Assembly: GCF_944388875.1 (NCBI RefSeq)
Contig: NZ_CALXKQ010000030.1
Coordinates: 1 to 34,803 of the forward strand
Length of the DNA stretch: 34,803 bases
From: an uncultured Brachyspira sp.
GTDB lineage: Bacteria > Spirochaetota > Brachyspiria > Brachyspirales > Brachyspiraceae
Direction of reading: 5' to 3'
Part shown: positions 27,301 to 34,803 of the stretch, piece by piece
How the letters are laid out: each line of letters begins with the position of its first letter
Numbering within the stretch: position 1 is the stretch's first letter
The notes under the pieces: model-generated
Told to the model about the DNA's origin: nothing
Seen by the model: only the letters and a program-made list of their open reading frames with translations
Database searches by the model: none
Program-made: the position numbers and the translations under genes

Positions 27301-30132
27301 CTTATTATAAAAGGTGCTAATAAACATAATCTTAAAAATATCAGTTTAATATTACCAAAAAATAAAATTAATGTTATAACAGGAGTATCTGGAAGCGGAA
27401 AAACTTCTCTTGCATTTGATACTATATTTAAAGAGGGTCAGAGAAGATTTGTTGAATCACTTTCTACTTATGCAAGAAGATTTTTAGGAAGATTTGAAGA
27501 TGCTAATGTTGAAAAGATAGAAGGACTTGCTCCCGCTATAGCAATAGATCAAAAGAATGTAAGCAGAAATCCTCGTTCTACTGTTGCAACAGTTACAGAG
27601 ATTTATGACTATTTCAGACTAATTTTTGCAAGAGTGTCAAAACCTCATTGCCCCCATTGCAGCGATAAAGATACTCTAAAAGCTGAAACTCCTTCAATAC
27701 TTGCAACTGAAATTATTGATACTATGGACCTGCATAAACTTATAATAATTTCTCCTTTATATCATAGCTCATTTAATCATAGATTTACTTTTGATGATAA
27801 TGATGCAAAAGATATTAAAAAAATTATAGAAAAAACAAGAGAAGCCGGATATGTGAGAATGCAGATTAATAATAATGATTATGTTATAGATGATATCACA
27901 GAAGAAGAAATTGATTCTCTATCAAAAGAAGAGATATATTCTGTAGGTATAGTTATTGATAGGATAGTTGTTGGAAAAGATAAAAGGGCTAGGATTGCCG
28001 ATGCTATTGAAAGGGCGATGGATTTATCAAACGGAGTTGTGCATATAAAGGCTTCACATGGTATAATAATAAAGGAAAGTTTCCATACAAAGTTTCCAGC
28101 ATGCCTTCTTCATGGTATATTGTTTGATTTTGAAGTTACTCCTAGACATTTTTCATTTAATTCCCATTGGGGATATTGTGAGGAGTGCAAAGGGCTTGGA
28201 AGTAAACCTACATTCAGCATAGATTTGGCAATAAAAGACAGTACAAAACCTTTGTTTGACGGGGCATTAGATACCGCTCTTCATAATATGTTTTCTACTC
28301 ATGGCAAGCATTATACAGATTCATTATTCAGATTATTAAAAAGAAATGGTATAACAAAAAAAGATTTATACCAAACTCCTTTTAATGAACTTGATAAAAA
28401 AGTTATAGATACTGTATTTTTCGGCGGTGATTATGCTATAGGAAATGTTATCACTGCTTGGCATTCTAATAATGATGTTACAAGCGAAGATTATTCAGAG
28501 TGGAAAGATAAATCGCTTGGTAAATTTTTTGTAGATGAGGAATGCAATTCTTGTCATGGAGAAAGATTAAATGAAGTAATGAGAGCATATACTATACAAG
28601 ATAAAAATATAAGCCAAGTATGTGCTATGACTGTTGAAGGAGCAATTAATTTCTTTGATGAACTTCCTAAACTTTTAACAGAGAGAGAAAATACAATATC
28701 AAAAGAAGCTGTTAAAGAAATAAATACAAGGCTTAGCTTTTTGGATAAAGTAGGATTAAATTATTTATCATTAGGCAGAAAATACGCTACGCTTTCAGGA
28801 GGAGAGGCTCAGAGAATAAGGCTTGCCAGTCAGTTAGGCTCTAAACTTACAGGTGTGCTTTATGTATTAGATGAGCCTACTGTAGGACTTCACCCAAGAG
28901 ATACCAATCATTTGCTTGATACATTAAAGGAATTGAGAGATTTAAAAAATACTCTTGTAATAGTAGAGCATGACAGAGATACTATGAAAGCAGCGGACAA
29001 TATTATAGATATGGGACCTTTTGCTGGTGCTTTTGGAGGCGAAGTAGTTTTTGAAGGTAAATATGATGATATATTAAATGCCAATAATTCACTTACAGGA
29101 GATTATTTAAGCGAGAGAAAAAAAGTATTTGATAAAACTGCCGTAAGAAATGAAGATACTGAATGCATAAAATTAAAAAATGTTTCTACAAATAATTTAA
29201 AAAATATTAGTGTAGATATACCGTTAAAAAAAATAGTGGTTGTTACAGGAGTTTCTGGAAGCGGTAAATCATCACTTATAATAGATACACTCTACCCTGC
29301 TCTAAAAAAACGCAGGCTCAATCAATACTCTAAATTTGAAAGTGCAGAAATACCTAGCATTGTTTCAGACACTATATTAGTTGACCAAATATCAATAGTT
29401 GGTTCTATTAGAAGCACATTAGTAAGCTATAGTAAAGTGTTTGATAAAATTAGAAATATATTTGCAAAAACTCCTGCAGCAAAAGCAAAAGCATTCGCAG
29501 CTGGAAGATTCTCATATAATGGAAAAGAAGGAAGATGCAATATATGCGAAGGTAAAGGTATAAGAAAAATAGCTATGCACTTTTTATCCGACATGGAAAT
29601 AGTTTGTGAGGCTTGCGGAGGAAAAAGATACAATAATGAAACTTTATCCGTAAGGTTCAAATCTCTAAACATAGCCGAAGTATTAGAGCTTACAGTTGAT
29701 GAGGCAATAGAGTTTTTTGACTTTGACAAATCAATAACAAAAACTTTATCAATAATGAGTGAGGTTGGGCTTGGTTATATAAAACTCTCTCAAAGGCTTG
29801 ATACTTTCTCAGGCGGAGAATTGCAGCGTTTGAAACTTGCAACAGAATTAGCAAAAAAACAAGGCGATGAGCATATAGTTTATATTTTAGATGAACCTAC
29901 TACAGGACTTCATTTTGATGATGTTAATAAACTTCTTATAGCTTTAAATAAATTAGTAGAAAAAGGACATAGTGTTATAATAATAGAACATAATCCTGAT
30001 GTTATAAAAGCTGCTGATTATATAATCGATTTAGGTTTAGAAGGAGGAACTAACGGCGGTGAGATAATTGCTAAAGGTACTGTTGAAGATATTTTGGAGA
30101 TGAAAAAAGGATACACTTGGAAGTATATTTAA
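24304..30132 (+). CDS. uvrA: Double-length UvrA (two UvrA fused in tandem), excinuclease ABC subunit A
   Basis: UvrA is the damage-sensing ATPase of nucleotide excision repair; as a dimer it loads UvrB onto lesions. Usual length is ~940 residues; this chain has 1942 and contains two whole copies, 1-~975 and ~999-1942, joined by a Lys/Glu linker (~976-998). All four ATPase modules keep a Walker A (G-V-S-G-S-G-K or G-L-S-G-S-G-K; lysines 39, 684, 1033, 1655), an L-S-G-G or F-S-G-G signature and a D-E-P-[ST] Walker B. Copy 1 zinc sites: C293/C296/C317/C320 and C777/C780/C800/C803. Copy 2: C1267/H1270/C1292/C1295 and C1745/C1748/C1768/C1771. Each copy also has the UvrB-binding region (I-V-I-D-R-I). 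The frame is continuous with no internal stop. Chlamydia is known to have a similar ~1790-residue fused UvrA. It probably works as a single-chain dimer. Confidence 0.96.
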   Translation: MANNSIEIRGAKEHNLKNVSLSIPHKTLTTLTGVSGSGKSSLAFDTIFKEGQRRYLESLSAYARQFLGVMAKADVEHIEGLSPTISIDQKSVNKNPRSTVGTVTEIYDFFRLLFARLGVPYCSKCGHKISKQSEDQIAQSVLREFAEKRILVLAPIVRDRKGEYRKEIEEVKLAGYPRIRIDNIVYKFDEDEIPELKRYEKHTLEIVIDRIKVEDKYLSRITDDIERAIRITKGLVAFYEEHEKSNEAIEVNNDIGNTESNEADTKTKKKKIKMSKQFEIDKYYKLYTTERSCANCGHSIADIEPNLFSFNNPMGACTVCGGLGVEHVFTEKHIVRDENLNIYDGALSCIVDDHIGFDMEYGIDELEVIAKTYKIDLKKPWKDLTKTEKKYLLYGTDKEVKWRKRFWYHSKLVEDRVPGILDRLKYDYETYKNSYYANFMDEVECPKCKGKRINEDALSVKFNGKTIADFSSMTIEDLYDYFTKLKLKPNEEIIGAPIVKEIIYRLTFLVKVGLTYLTVERSSPTLSGGESQRIRLASQIGSGLEGVLYVLDEPSIGLHQSDNKKLIESLKTLRDKNNTVIVVEHDKETMEESDFLIDIGPNAGVNGGEVVGIGDYEEFIKSDKSYTAKYLRGDDDIEIPKTRREGNGKFLKVIGANQFNLKNIDVEFPLGLFIVVTGLSGSGKSTLVENILMRALHNHFYGKTLTAGSHEKIEGLENIDKVIEVDQSPIGRTPRSNPATYTKVLSPIRDLFAATKLAKMRGYDKGRFSFNVKTGRCPTCEGAGVIELEMQFLSNVLVPCEECGGKRFNAETLDVKYKDKTIYDVLEMSVSEAIKFFDGITSITRILKIMEDIGLGYIKLGQPSTTLSGGEAQRIKLASELHKISTGNTLYILDEPTTGLHFEDIKKLLKALDGLVEKGNTVLVVEHNLDVIKCADYIIDMGPLSGDKGGRVVAQGKPEDIIKVKESLTAKELKEILKPSKKKKEITKTEEAKKEENTSLIIKGANKHNLKNISLILPKNKINVITGVSGSGKTSLAFDTIFKEGQRRFVESLSTYARRFLGRFEDANVEKIEGLAPAIAIDQKNVSRNPRSTVATVTEIYDYFRLIFARVSKPHCPHCSDKDTLKAETPSILATEIIDTMDLHKLIIISPLYHSSFNHRFTFDDNDAKDIKKIIEKTREAGYVRMQINNNDYVIDDITEEEIDSLSKEEIYSVGIVIDRIVVGKDKRARIADAIERAMDLSNGVVHIKASHGIIIKESFHTKFPACLLHGILFDFEVTPRHFSFNSHWGYCEECKGLGSKPTFSIDLAIKDSTKPLFDGALDTALHNMFSTHGKHYTDSLFRLLKRNGITKKDLYQTPFNELDKKVIDTVFFGGDYAIGNVITAWHSNNDVTSEDYSEWKDKSLGKFFVDEECNSCHGERLNEVMRAYTIQDKNISQVCAMTVEGAINFFDELPKLLTERENTISKEAVKEINTRLSFLDKVGLNYLSLGRKYATLSGGEAQRIRLASQLGSKLTGVLYVLDEPTVGLHPRDTNHLLDTLKELRDLKNTLVIVEHDRDTMKAADNIIDMGPFAGAFGGEVVFEGKYDDILNANNSLTGDYLSERKKVFDKTAVRNEDTECIKLKNVSTNNLKNISVDIPLKKIVVVTGVSGSGKSSLIIDTLYPALKKRRLNQYSKFESAEIPSIVSDTILVDQISIVGSIRSTLVSYSKVFDKIRNIFAKTPAAKAKAFAAGRFSYNGKEGRCNICEGKGIRKIAMHFLSDMEIVCEACGGKRYNNETLSVRFKSLNIAEVLELTVDEAIEFFDFDKSITKTLSIMSEVGLGYIKLSQRLDTFSGGELQRLKLATELAKKQGDEHIVYILDEPTTGLHFDDVNKLLIALNKLVEKGHSVIIIEHNPDVIKAADYIIDLGLEGGTNGGEIIAKGTVEDILEMKKGYTWKYI

Positions 30133-30172
30133 TTACTTGAAATATAATAATTATTATATTGTGAGGTTAAGT

Positions 30173-31957
30173 ATGTTATTAGAAGAAACATTTAAAACAG
30201 TCAAGAAATTATTAGAAAATAAAAAAACAATAAAAATACCAGATTATCAAAGATCCTATTCTTGGGACGAGGAACAAATACGTCAGTTTTTGTATGATAT
30301 AGAAGAATATGCTGAAAAAGAAAGTCATTATTATGTAGGGCATTTTTTATTTGAAGAAAGAAATGGTAATTTTTATATTATAGATGGTCAGCAAAGACTT
30401 ACTACTATAGTTCTATTAATATTTAGTATTTATAATATGCTTGATGATAATGAAGATTTAAAAAATATACATAACTTTATATCAAAAAAATTTTCAACAG
30501 TTTCTTATGATAATAAATTTTTTAAAGGAATAATAAAAGGAGAAATTAAGCTAAATAGAAAATCTAAATCTTTTGAAACTCTATCACAAAAACGTATATA
30601 TAATGCTTGCAAAATATTTAATAATGCTTTAAAAAAACAGGATAAAAATTATATAAGCAATATATTTAATATTATTATGGAAGCTTCATGTACTGAACAT
30701 ATTATTAATAAACAGGAAGAAGCTGTTCAAATGTTTATATATGAGAATAATAGAGGTAAAAGACCAACTAATTTAGATATACTTAAATCATTATTTATGC
30801 ATACTATATACTTAAATTCTAATAAAGTAGAAGAAGATATAAAAGAGATAACTGAGCAATTTAAAAAGATTTTTACTAATATTGCAAAAATAGAAGATAT
30901 TTTGAGTGAAGATAATTTTCTTGAAATTACTATAAAAACTTTTTTTAATGATTTGAAATATAGAGGTATAGATGATATAAGCAAATATTTAGAAGAAAAT
31001 AATAATGATAATATTCCAAATAGAATTATGAGTTTGAAAAATGATGAAAATACTCAAAAGTATAATATTGGCAACAAAATTGATTTTATAAATGATTTTG
31101 TAAAAGAATTAGTTAAAAATGGGGAATATTTATCAAATTTTAAAGATGACGGTAAGTTTTTTTATGTACATTCTATAATATCATTAGGTATTAGTGTTGA
31201 TATATATCCTTTTATTGCGTTTTTATACAAATACAAAGAAAATATTGATAAAGAAACCAAAAAGAATTTTATTGAAATATTAGAAAATTTATTGATTAGA
31301 AATAGAGTTATTACAACAAGAAAAAGATTATCTGTAAAACTAGATGAGATATATCAAAGTTTATTAGCCAATGGCTATAATTTTATAAAAGATATTATAA
31401 GAAATATTAATAAGCAATTTAAAAATAAAGATTTTACTTGGAGTAATAATGAATTTATAAAATTTCTTGACAATGAAATATCACATCCTACAGCTAAATT
31501 TTTATTATGGAAATATGAAAATTCTTTATTAAAAAAAAATAATATGAGATATGATGATAAAAAAATGAAAAAAATTACTTTAGAGCATATTTTACCTATT
31601 GAAGAACCAAATATTAACCCACATTTTTATGGATACTATGATGTTAGAAACCGTTTTATAAATGTATATAAATATAAAACAAATGTATTATATATGTTAC
31701 AAAGATGTTTGGGTAATTATTTGCTTTTGAGAGAAGATAAAAATAAAGGAGCAAGTAATAGCGATTTTAAAACAAAATTAGAATATTATAATAATCAAGA
31801 TGATAATATTAAATTAGAGCAGCAAAAAGAAATTATTGATAACTATTTTAATAAAAAAACTAAGGAATTAAAATCTAATTGGGATAAAAAATCAATAGAA
31901 AAAAGGACAGAAAAAATTATAAAAGCTATAAAAAAGGTATATAATATAAAAGAATAA
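30173..31957 (+). CDS. DUF262 and HNH nuclease (DUF1524) protein, GmrSD-like
   Basis: Residues 1-~250 form the DUF262 (ParB/sulfiredoxin-like NTPase) domain: I-P-D-Y-Q-R-S-Y-S-W near the start, Y-Y-V-G-H-F-L-F, the key D-G-Q-Q-R-L-T-T (from 71) and Y-E-N-N-R-G-K-R-P-T-N-L-D. The C-terminal part is a DUF1524 HNH-type nuclease: L-E-H-I-L-P with His472, L-G-N-Y-L-L-L with Asn515, then N-K-G-A-S-N-S-D-F-K-T-K. This architecture is that of GmrSD-type and related standalone defence nucleases, which cut modified or foreign DNA. I chose the ATG at 30173 because GTGAGG (30161-30166) is six bases before it; an in-frame TTG at 30137 is possible but lacks a ribosome site. It begins 40 bases after uvrA, probably on the same transcript. 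It is even more AT-rich than uvrA, consistent with acquisition. Confidence 0.88.
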   Translation: MLLEETFKTVKKLLENKKTIKIPDYQRSYSWDEEQIRQFLYDIEEYAEKESHYYVGHFLFEERNGNFYIIDGQQRLTTIVLLIFSIYNMLDDNEDLKNIHNFISKKFSTVSYDNKFFKGIIKGEIKLNRKSKSFETLSQKRIYNACKIFNNALKKQDKNYISNIFNIIMEASCTEHIINKQEEAVQMFIYENNRGKRPTNLDILKSLFMHTIYLNSNKVEEDIKEITEQFKKIFTNIAKIEDILSEDNFLEITIKTFFNDLKYRGIDDISKYLEENNNDNIPNRIMSLKNDENTQKYNIGNKIDFINDFVKELVKNGEYLSNFKDDGKFFYVHSIISLGISVDIYPFIAFLYKYKENIDKETKKNFIEILENLLIRNRVITTRKRLSVKLDEIYQSLLANGYNFIKDIIRNINKQFKNKDFTWSNNEFIKFLDNEISHPTAKFLLWKYENSLLKKNNMRYDDKKMKKITLEHILPIEEPNINPHFYGYYDVRNRFINVYKYKTNVLYMLQRCLGNYLLLREDKNKGASNSDFKTKLEYYNNQDDNIKLEQQKEIIDNYFNKKTKELKSNWDKKSIEKRTEKIIKAIKKVYNIKE

Positions 31958-31970
31958 TTTATTATAATAG

Positions 31971-32004
31971 TAAGAGGATAATTATATTAATAACTACCCT
32001 CTTA
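31971..32004. terminator. Possible terminator hairpin between convergent genes
   Basis: TAAGAGG (31971-31977) and CCTCTTA (31998-32004) are perfect complements. On the minus strand the inner sequence adds further pairing (TAGTTAT with ATAATTA). There is no strong U-tract on either side. The position between two convergent genes supports a termination role. Confidence 0.4.
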
Positions 32005-32057
32005 TACACTTTATAAATAAATATTTTTGTTATTCAAATATTATTTTACTCACAAAA

Positions 32058-33179
32058 TTAATTGAATCTTTTAAGCGTAAAGTTTTCATCTAATGTGAAT
32101 TTTTTGTCTGTAATAACCTTTGCCGCAATTTCACCTAAAACAGGTGCAAATTTGAAGCCATGACTAATACCTCCGAAAAACAATATATCATTATTTAAAA
32201 AATCTATAATGAAATCTTCATCTGGACTCATAGGATAACTGCATGATTTACCTTTTATGAATTTTCCTATATAAGGCATAAATTTTCTGGCATGTTCACC
32301 TATTTCATATTTATCCTCTTCTATCTCCCCAAAATCAACCCTCTCTTCTCTTTTGTTGTAATATTGTCCTGTTAAGTTTTTACCTATTTTAAAACCATCT
32401 CCCGCATTAGGAAAACCATAATAATGATCTCCGTCTATTTCAAATGTAAAAGCAGGAAGTTTATCATAAGTATATACATCGCTTTCCCACCAAGAAAATA
32501 TTTTTCTTTTTTTGTATACAGGTATGCAAGGTAAGGGCATAATTTTTAATAATAAATTCAATATTTCATCTGAGTAAGTTCCTGCTGATATAACTATTTT
32601 TTTTGTTTCAAACTCATAGTCTTTTGATATTATTATATAAGAGTCATTTATTTTTTTTATCTCTTTTATTTCACTTCCGTAAAAAGTTTTTGCTCCGAAT
32701 TTTACAGCTTCATTACTCGCTGTTATCACTGAATTATCACTATATACATAGCCTGTATTTCTTTCATAAACACCTAAAAAATCTTCTGGAACAAAAAAAC
32801 TATATCTTTTTTCAATCTCTTTTTTATCTATGATTTCACAGTCTAAATTATAATTTTTGGCACTACTTAATGTATTAATCATAAATTCAGAATCTTTATG
32901 ACCTATATTAATAACTCCAATTCTTTCAAACATTTTTGTATTTGTTTCTGATTCAAATTCTCCCCATAAATCAAAAGCTCTTTTGAGCATAGGTATGTAT
33001 TTTTCTCCTTCTCCATAAGCTATTCTAAATATTCTAGTATCACCATGATATGAACCTTGATCATGAGAAGGAGCATATAAATCAATCATCGCTGTTTTTA
33101 TATTTGACTTCGATAAGTAATATGAAGCAAATGAACCTATTGTACCTATTCCAATTACACAAACATCGAATTTTTCCAT
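32058..33179 (-). CDS. FAD-dependent N-methyl amino acid oxidase (SolA / monomeric sarcosine oxidase family)
   Basis: Family members oxidise N-methyl amino acids (sarcosine, N-methyltryptophan) with O2, giving the amino acid, formaldehyde and H2O2. The 373-residue length is typical. The N terminus is a Rossmann FAD fold (D-V-C-V-I-G-I-G-T-I-G-S). S-Y-H-G-D-T-R-I-F-R-I-A-Y-G-E-G is the family's FAD-contacting motif. K-S-C-S-Y-P-M-S-P-D-E-D-F has Cys313, matching the cysteine that carries covalent FAD in Bacillus sarcosine oxidase (Cys315) and E. coli SolA. G-G-I-S-H-G-F-K-F-A-P near the end completes the fold. The start has AGAGG at 33186-33190, six bases upstream. The exact substrate cannot be told from sequence. 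An oxygen-using enzyme fits the NADH-oxidase-bearing, aerotolerant lifestyle known for Brachyspira. Confidence 0.92.
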   Translation of the reverse strand: MEKFDVCVIGIGTIGSFASYYLSKSNIKTAMIDLYAPSHDQGSYHGDTRIFRIAYGEGEKYIPMLKRAFDLWGEFESETNTKMFERIGVINIGHKDSEFMINTLSSAKNYNLDCEIIDKKEIEKRYSFFVPEDFLGVYERNTGYVYSDNSVITASNEAVKFGAKTFYGSEIKEIKKINDSYIIISKDYEFETKKIVISAGTYSDEILNLLLKIMPLPCIPVYKKRKIFSWWESDVYTYDKLPAFTFEIDGDHYYGFPNAGDGFKIGKNLTGQYYNKREERVDFGEIEEDKYEIGEHARKFMPYIGKFIKGKSCSYPMSPDEDFIIDFLNNDILFFGGISHGFKFAPVLGEIAAKVITDKKFTLDENFTLKRFN

Positions 33180-33242
33180 ATATAACCTCTAAAAGTTTTT
33201 TATATATTAAACCATTTTTACAAATAGTAAAGTGTTTTAAAT

Positions 33243-33273
33243 AAAAAATAGGTAATTAAATTAATAATCACCT
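33243..33273 (-). terminator. Terminator of the DUF3298 lipoprotein gene
   Basis: Read on the minus strand, AGGTGATTA pairs with TAATTACCT (one mismatch) around a 6-base loop. It is followed by ATTTTTTATTT. It lies 29 bases after the lipoprotein stop and upstream of the oxidase gene. Confidence 0.5.
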
Positions 33274-33301
33274 CTATATTTTTCCTATATTAAAACAATT
33301 A

Positions 33302-34441
33302 TTATTCAAATATAGTCTTGTATTCGTCTTTCAAATAAGGTTTAATTTCTTCTGCTGACATTAATACTCTAGTTTCTCCAATAGCATAAGGTCCTATTTC
33401 GTATATTCCCCAAGTAAATACTAAACCTTTTGATGTCAAATAGAAATTGTTGTTTTCTAATGAAAGTTCATCTAATCCGAAATAAGAATTAGCATCTCTA
33501 CCTTCTATTTTTACAAGTTTATCTTTTATTAAATTAAGTAAATCAGTATTTTTTAAGTCTGTTATTAAATCTGCTATTTTTAATTGATTTCCTGTTTCCA
33601 ATGAATATACACTATTTATTGTAGCATAGTTTCCATGAGCTCCGCCTGTGTATTCATAAACCATTTTATTTATAGATACAACTTTTTCGCTTAAATAATC
33701 TATACCGAATTGAGAAGAATAATTTTCTATATGTGATATATAATCAGATTTTACCCACTCATCATAGATAGGAGTCATTTTATTGCTTATCAAACTTTGA
33801 GCTGTTAATAATTTTGTTAAATCATTGAAAGTGCTTGCATCAGTAATTCCAAAATCTTTATTTATGTCTAAATTAATTTTATCTATGTTAGCGGATTTGC
33901 TGTCATTATTTAAAGCAAATATTGCTGTTTTGAATTGGAAGAATCTTTGGCCATTAGTTGATGATTCAGGAGAAACATTTGAATAAGTGTACTCAATTAT
34001 TCTAGCACCAGTTACAGGAGTTTTTGCTGTTTTGAAAGTCATTTCTTTTCCATCTATTTTGGCAGTGAAAGGATATGCAGTACTTGGGAAATTTCCTTCT
34101 AATGTTTTATTGTCATAAGAAGTTGCTGAAATACTTCCTTCATCAAGCTCCCCTGCTTTTGTAACATTGAATGTGTTTAGATTTTGATTGATGTCTCTGT
34201 AATATACTACTCCGAAATTGCCGCTTTCATTCTGTGCTATTTCAGAGTTGATATATTCTCCAGTATCAGCCACTAAATATACAACTTCATAATTATTTGC
34301 TTTTTCATTTTCGCTAAGCTGTAATTGAGTTATTTCTGTTGTACTATTATCGGTTGCTGTTTCTTGTTTGGCATTATTTGAATTACCGCATGAAACAAAA
34401 ATAAATAAGCATGATAAAAAAGTTAATAATATAGATTTCAT
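33302..34441 (-). CDS. Lipoprotein with DUF4163/DUF3298 (RsiV-like) domains
   Basis: I take the ATG at 34441 as start (379 residues). GAGGA at 34446-34450 is four bases before it, and the protein then opens with a proper signal peptide and lipobox I-F-V-S-C (Cys18). The frame extends 18 codons further upstream to an ATG at 34495, but that would bury the signal peptide. After a Ser/Asn/Thr linker, the C-terminal half matches the DUF4163-DUF3298 arrangement seen in the extracellular part of the anti-sigma factor RsiV: V-Y-E-Y-T-G-G-A-H-G-N-Y, then L-E-T-G-N-Q-L-K-I-A-D-L-I and G-I-Y-E-I-G-P-Y-A-I-G-E-T near the end. RsiV binds lysozyme through this region; whether this protein does is unknown. 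No anti-sigma domain is present. A weak promoter (TTTACA, 17 bases, TTTTAT on the minus strand, 34515-34487) lies upstream. Confidence 0.85.
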   Translation of the reverse strand: MKSILLTFLSCLFIFVSCGNSNNAKQETATDNSTTEITQLQLSENEKANNYEVVYLVADTGEYINSEIAQNESGNFGVVYYRDINQNLNTFNVTKAGELDEGSISATSYDNKTLEGNFPSTAYPFTAKIDGKEMTFKTAKTPVTGARIIEYTYSNVSPESSTNGQRFFQFKTAIFALNNDSKSANIDKINLDINKDFGITDASTFNDLTKLLTAQSLISNKMTPIYDEWVKSDYISHIENYSSQFGIDYLSEKVVSINKMVYEYTGGAHGNYATINSVYSLETGNQLKIADLITDLKNTDLLNLIKDKLVKIEGRDANSYFGLDELSLENNNFYLTSKGLVFTWGIYEIGPYAIGETRVLMSAEEIKPYLKDEYKTIFE

Positions 34442-34554
34442 TTTGTCCTCTTTTGAAATAAATTTCCCTTCCAAAATATTACAGTAATAAAACAAAAATC
34501 ATATTTTTATGTAAAAGATTTTATGAATAATTATGACTATATGGCTAAAGGTGC

Positions 34555-34646
34555 CTCGTATTATAGGTTATTTGTCAGGAATTTTCTAAAACAAATGAAA
34601 TTAGGGTTTTAGTGATTTTTGTTTTAGAATATCTCTATAATACGAG
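34555..34646. repeat. Nested perfect inverted repeats (MITE-like or structured RNA)
   Basis: Outer arms CTCGTATTATAG (34555-34566) and CTATAATACGAG (34635-34646) are exact complements. Inner arms TTCTAAAACAAA (34584-34595) and TTTGTTTTAGAA (34618-34629) are exact complements as well. The gaps between them are unequal (17 and 5 bases), and the loop is 22 bases. There is no gene in 34496-34803. The 92-base element could fold as one long hairpin. No clear target-site duplication flanks it. Confidence 0.7.
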
Positions 34647-34726
34647 ACATGAATTTATTATAAAAAAAGATATATTACAGGTGCAAAAAATAATATTTAT
34701 AAAAAATATATTGAAAAATTTAAAAT

Positions 34727-34803
34727 GATAGTCGATAGTCGATAGTCGATAGTCGATAGTCGATAGTCGATAGTCGATAGTCGATAGTCGATAGTCGATA
34801 GTC
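34727..34803. repeat. GATAGTC heptanucleotide tandem array, cut by window end
   Basis: Eleven perfect head-to-tail copies of the 7-base unit GATAGTC fill 34727-34803, and the array is still running at the last base. Plus-strand frames all meet TAG within 21 bases. On the minus strand the array is open in all three frames and would encode a D-Y-R-L-S-T-I heptapeptide repeat. Perfect copies imply recent slippage and length variability. Confidence 0.95.

Noticed and set aside
24304-30132. Possibility of two uvrA genes separated by an error
   Set aside because: The frame is continuous through a Lys/Glu linker with no internal start signal at the junction, and a comparable fusion is known in Chlamydia.
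30137-30172. TTG at 30137 as the start of the DUF262 protein
   Set aside because: It has no ribosome site. The ATG at 30173 has GTGAGG six bases upstream, and the domain starts right after it.
32603-33244. Plus-strand open frames at 32603-32833 and 33050-33244
   Set aside because: They lie antisense to the oxidase gene, are rich in Leu, Phe, His and Tyr from reversed codons, and show no start signals.
34442-34495. Longer N terminus for the DUF3298 lipoprotein from an ATG at 34495
   Set aside because: It would place 18 polar residues before the signal peptide and lipobox. GAGGA fits the ATG at 34441.
34727-34803. Heptanucleotide array considered as a CRISPR or replication origin iterons
   Set aside because: Units are contiguous with no spacers, and no cas, rep or dnaA-box sequence is nearby.

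Overview
The window looks like a piece of an intestinal spirochaete chromosome, most probably Brachyspira. The case rests on the very AT-rich sequence with A/T-ending codons, a giant spirochaete-style coiled-coil protein, a methyl-accepting chemotaxis receptor, several SCx-type lipoproteins, and AT-rich intergenic DNA dotted with short GC-rich islets (CCCGCCC, GCACGGTTAG). The genus call is an inference from these features, not from a database match.

Layout. Positions 1-15426 (+) are one open coding frame for a giant coiled-coil protein. It is already open at base 1, so its true start lies left of the window. It is built from seven 630-770-residue repeats, each opened by a conserved F-E-D-x-W header, and it ends in a short helix-turn-helix-like domain. 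Positions 15671-19525 (-) hold, in transcription order, an HPr-like phosphocarrier, a GntP-family gluconate/organic-acid permease, dUTPase, and a tandem pair of paralogous lipoproteins with their own promoter. After a divergent promoter region comes a chemotaxis receptor (19837-21762, +) with a strong terminator. A 450-base intergenic stretch follows, carrying repeat islets and a perfect 25-base palindrome on a promoter.

That palindrome leads into a three-gene unit (22213-24154, +): a membrane-anchored G-domain protein with a P-loop, a small tail-anchored partner, and a 267-residue protein I do not recognise. This is the best candidate here for an undescribed system. Its middle gene carries a second, out-of-frame membrane segment immediately downstream, which suggests frameshifting, phase variation or recent damage.

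Positions 24304-30132 (+) encode a double-length UvrA: two complete UvrA proteins fused head to tail, in effect a single-chain UvrA dimer for nucleotide excision repair. Directly behind it is a DUF262 plus HNH (GmrSD-like) protein of probable anti-phage function. On the minus strand follow an FAD-dependent N-methyl amino acid oxidase (SolA/sarcosine oxidase type) and a lipoprotein with a DUF3298/RsiV-like domain. The window ends in a nested inverted repeat and a GATAGTC heptanucleotide array that runs off the right edge.

No tRNA, rRNA, CRISPR array, integrase or transposase was seen.
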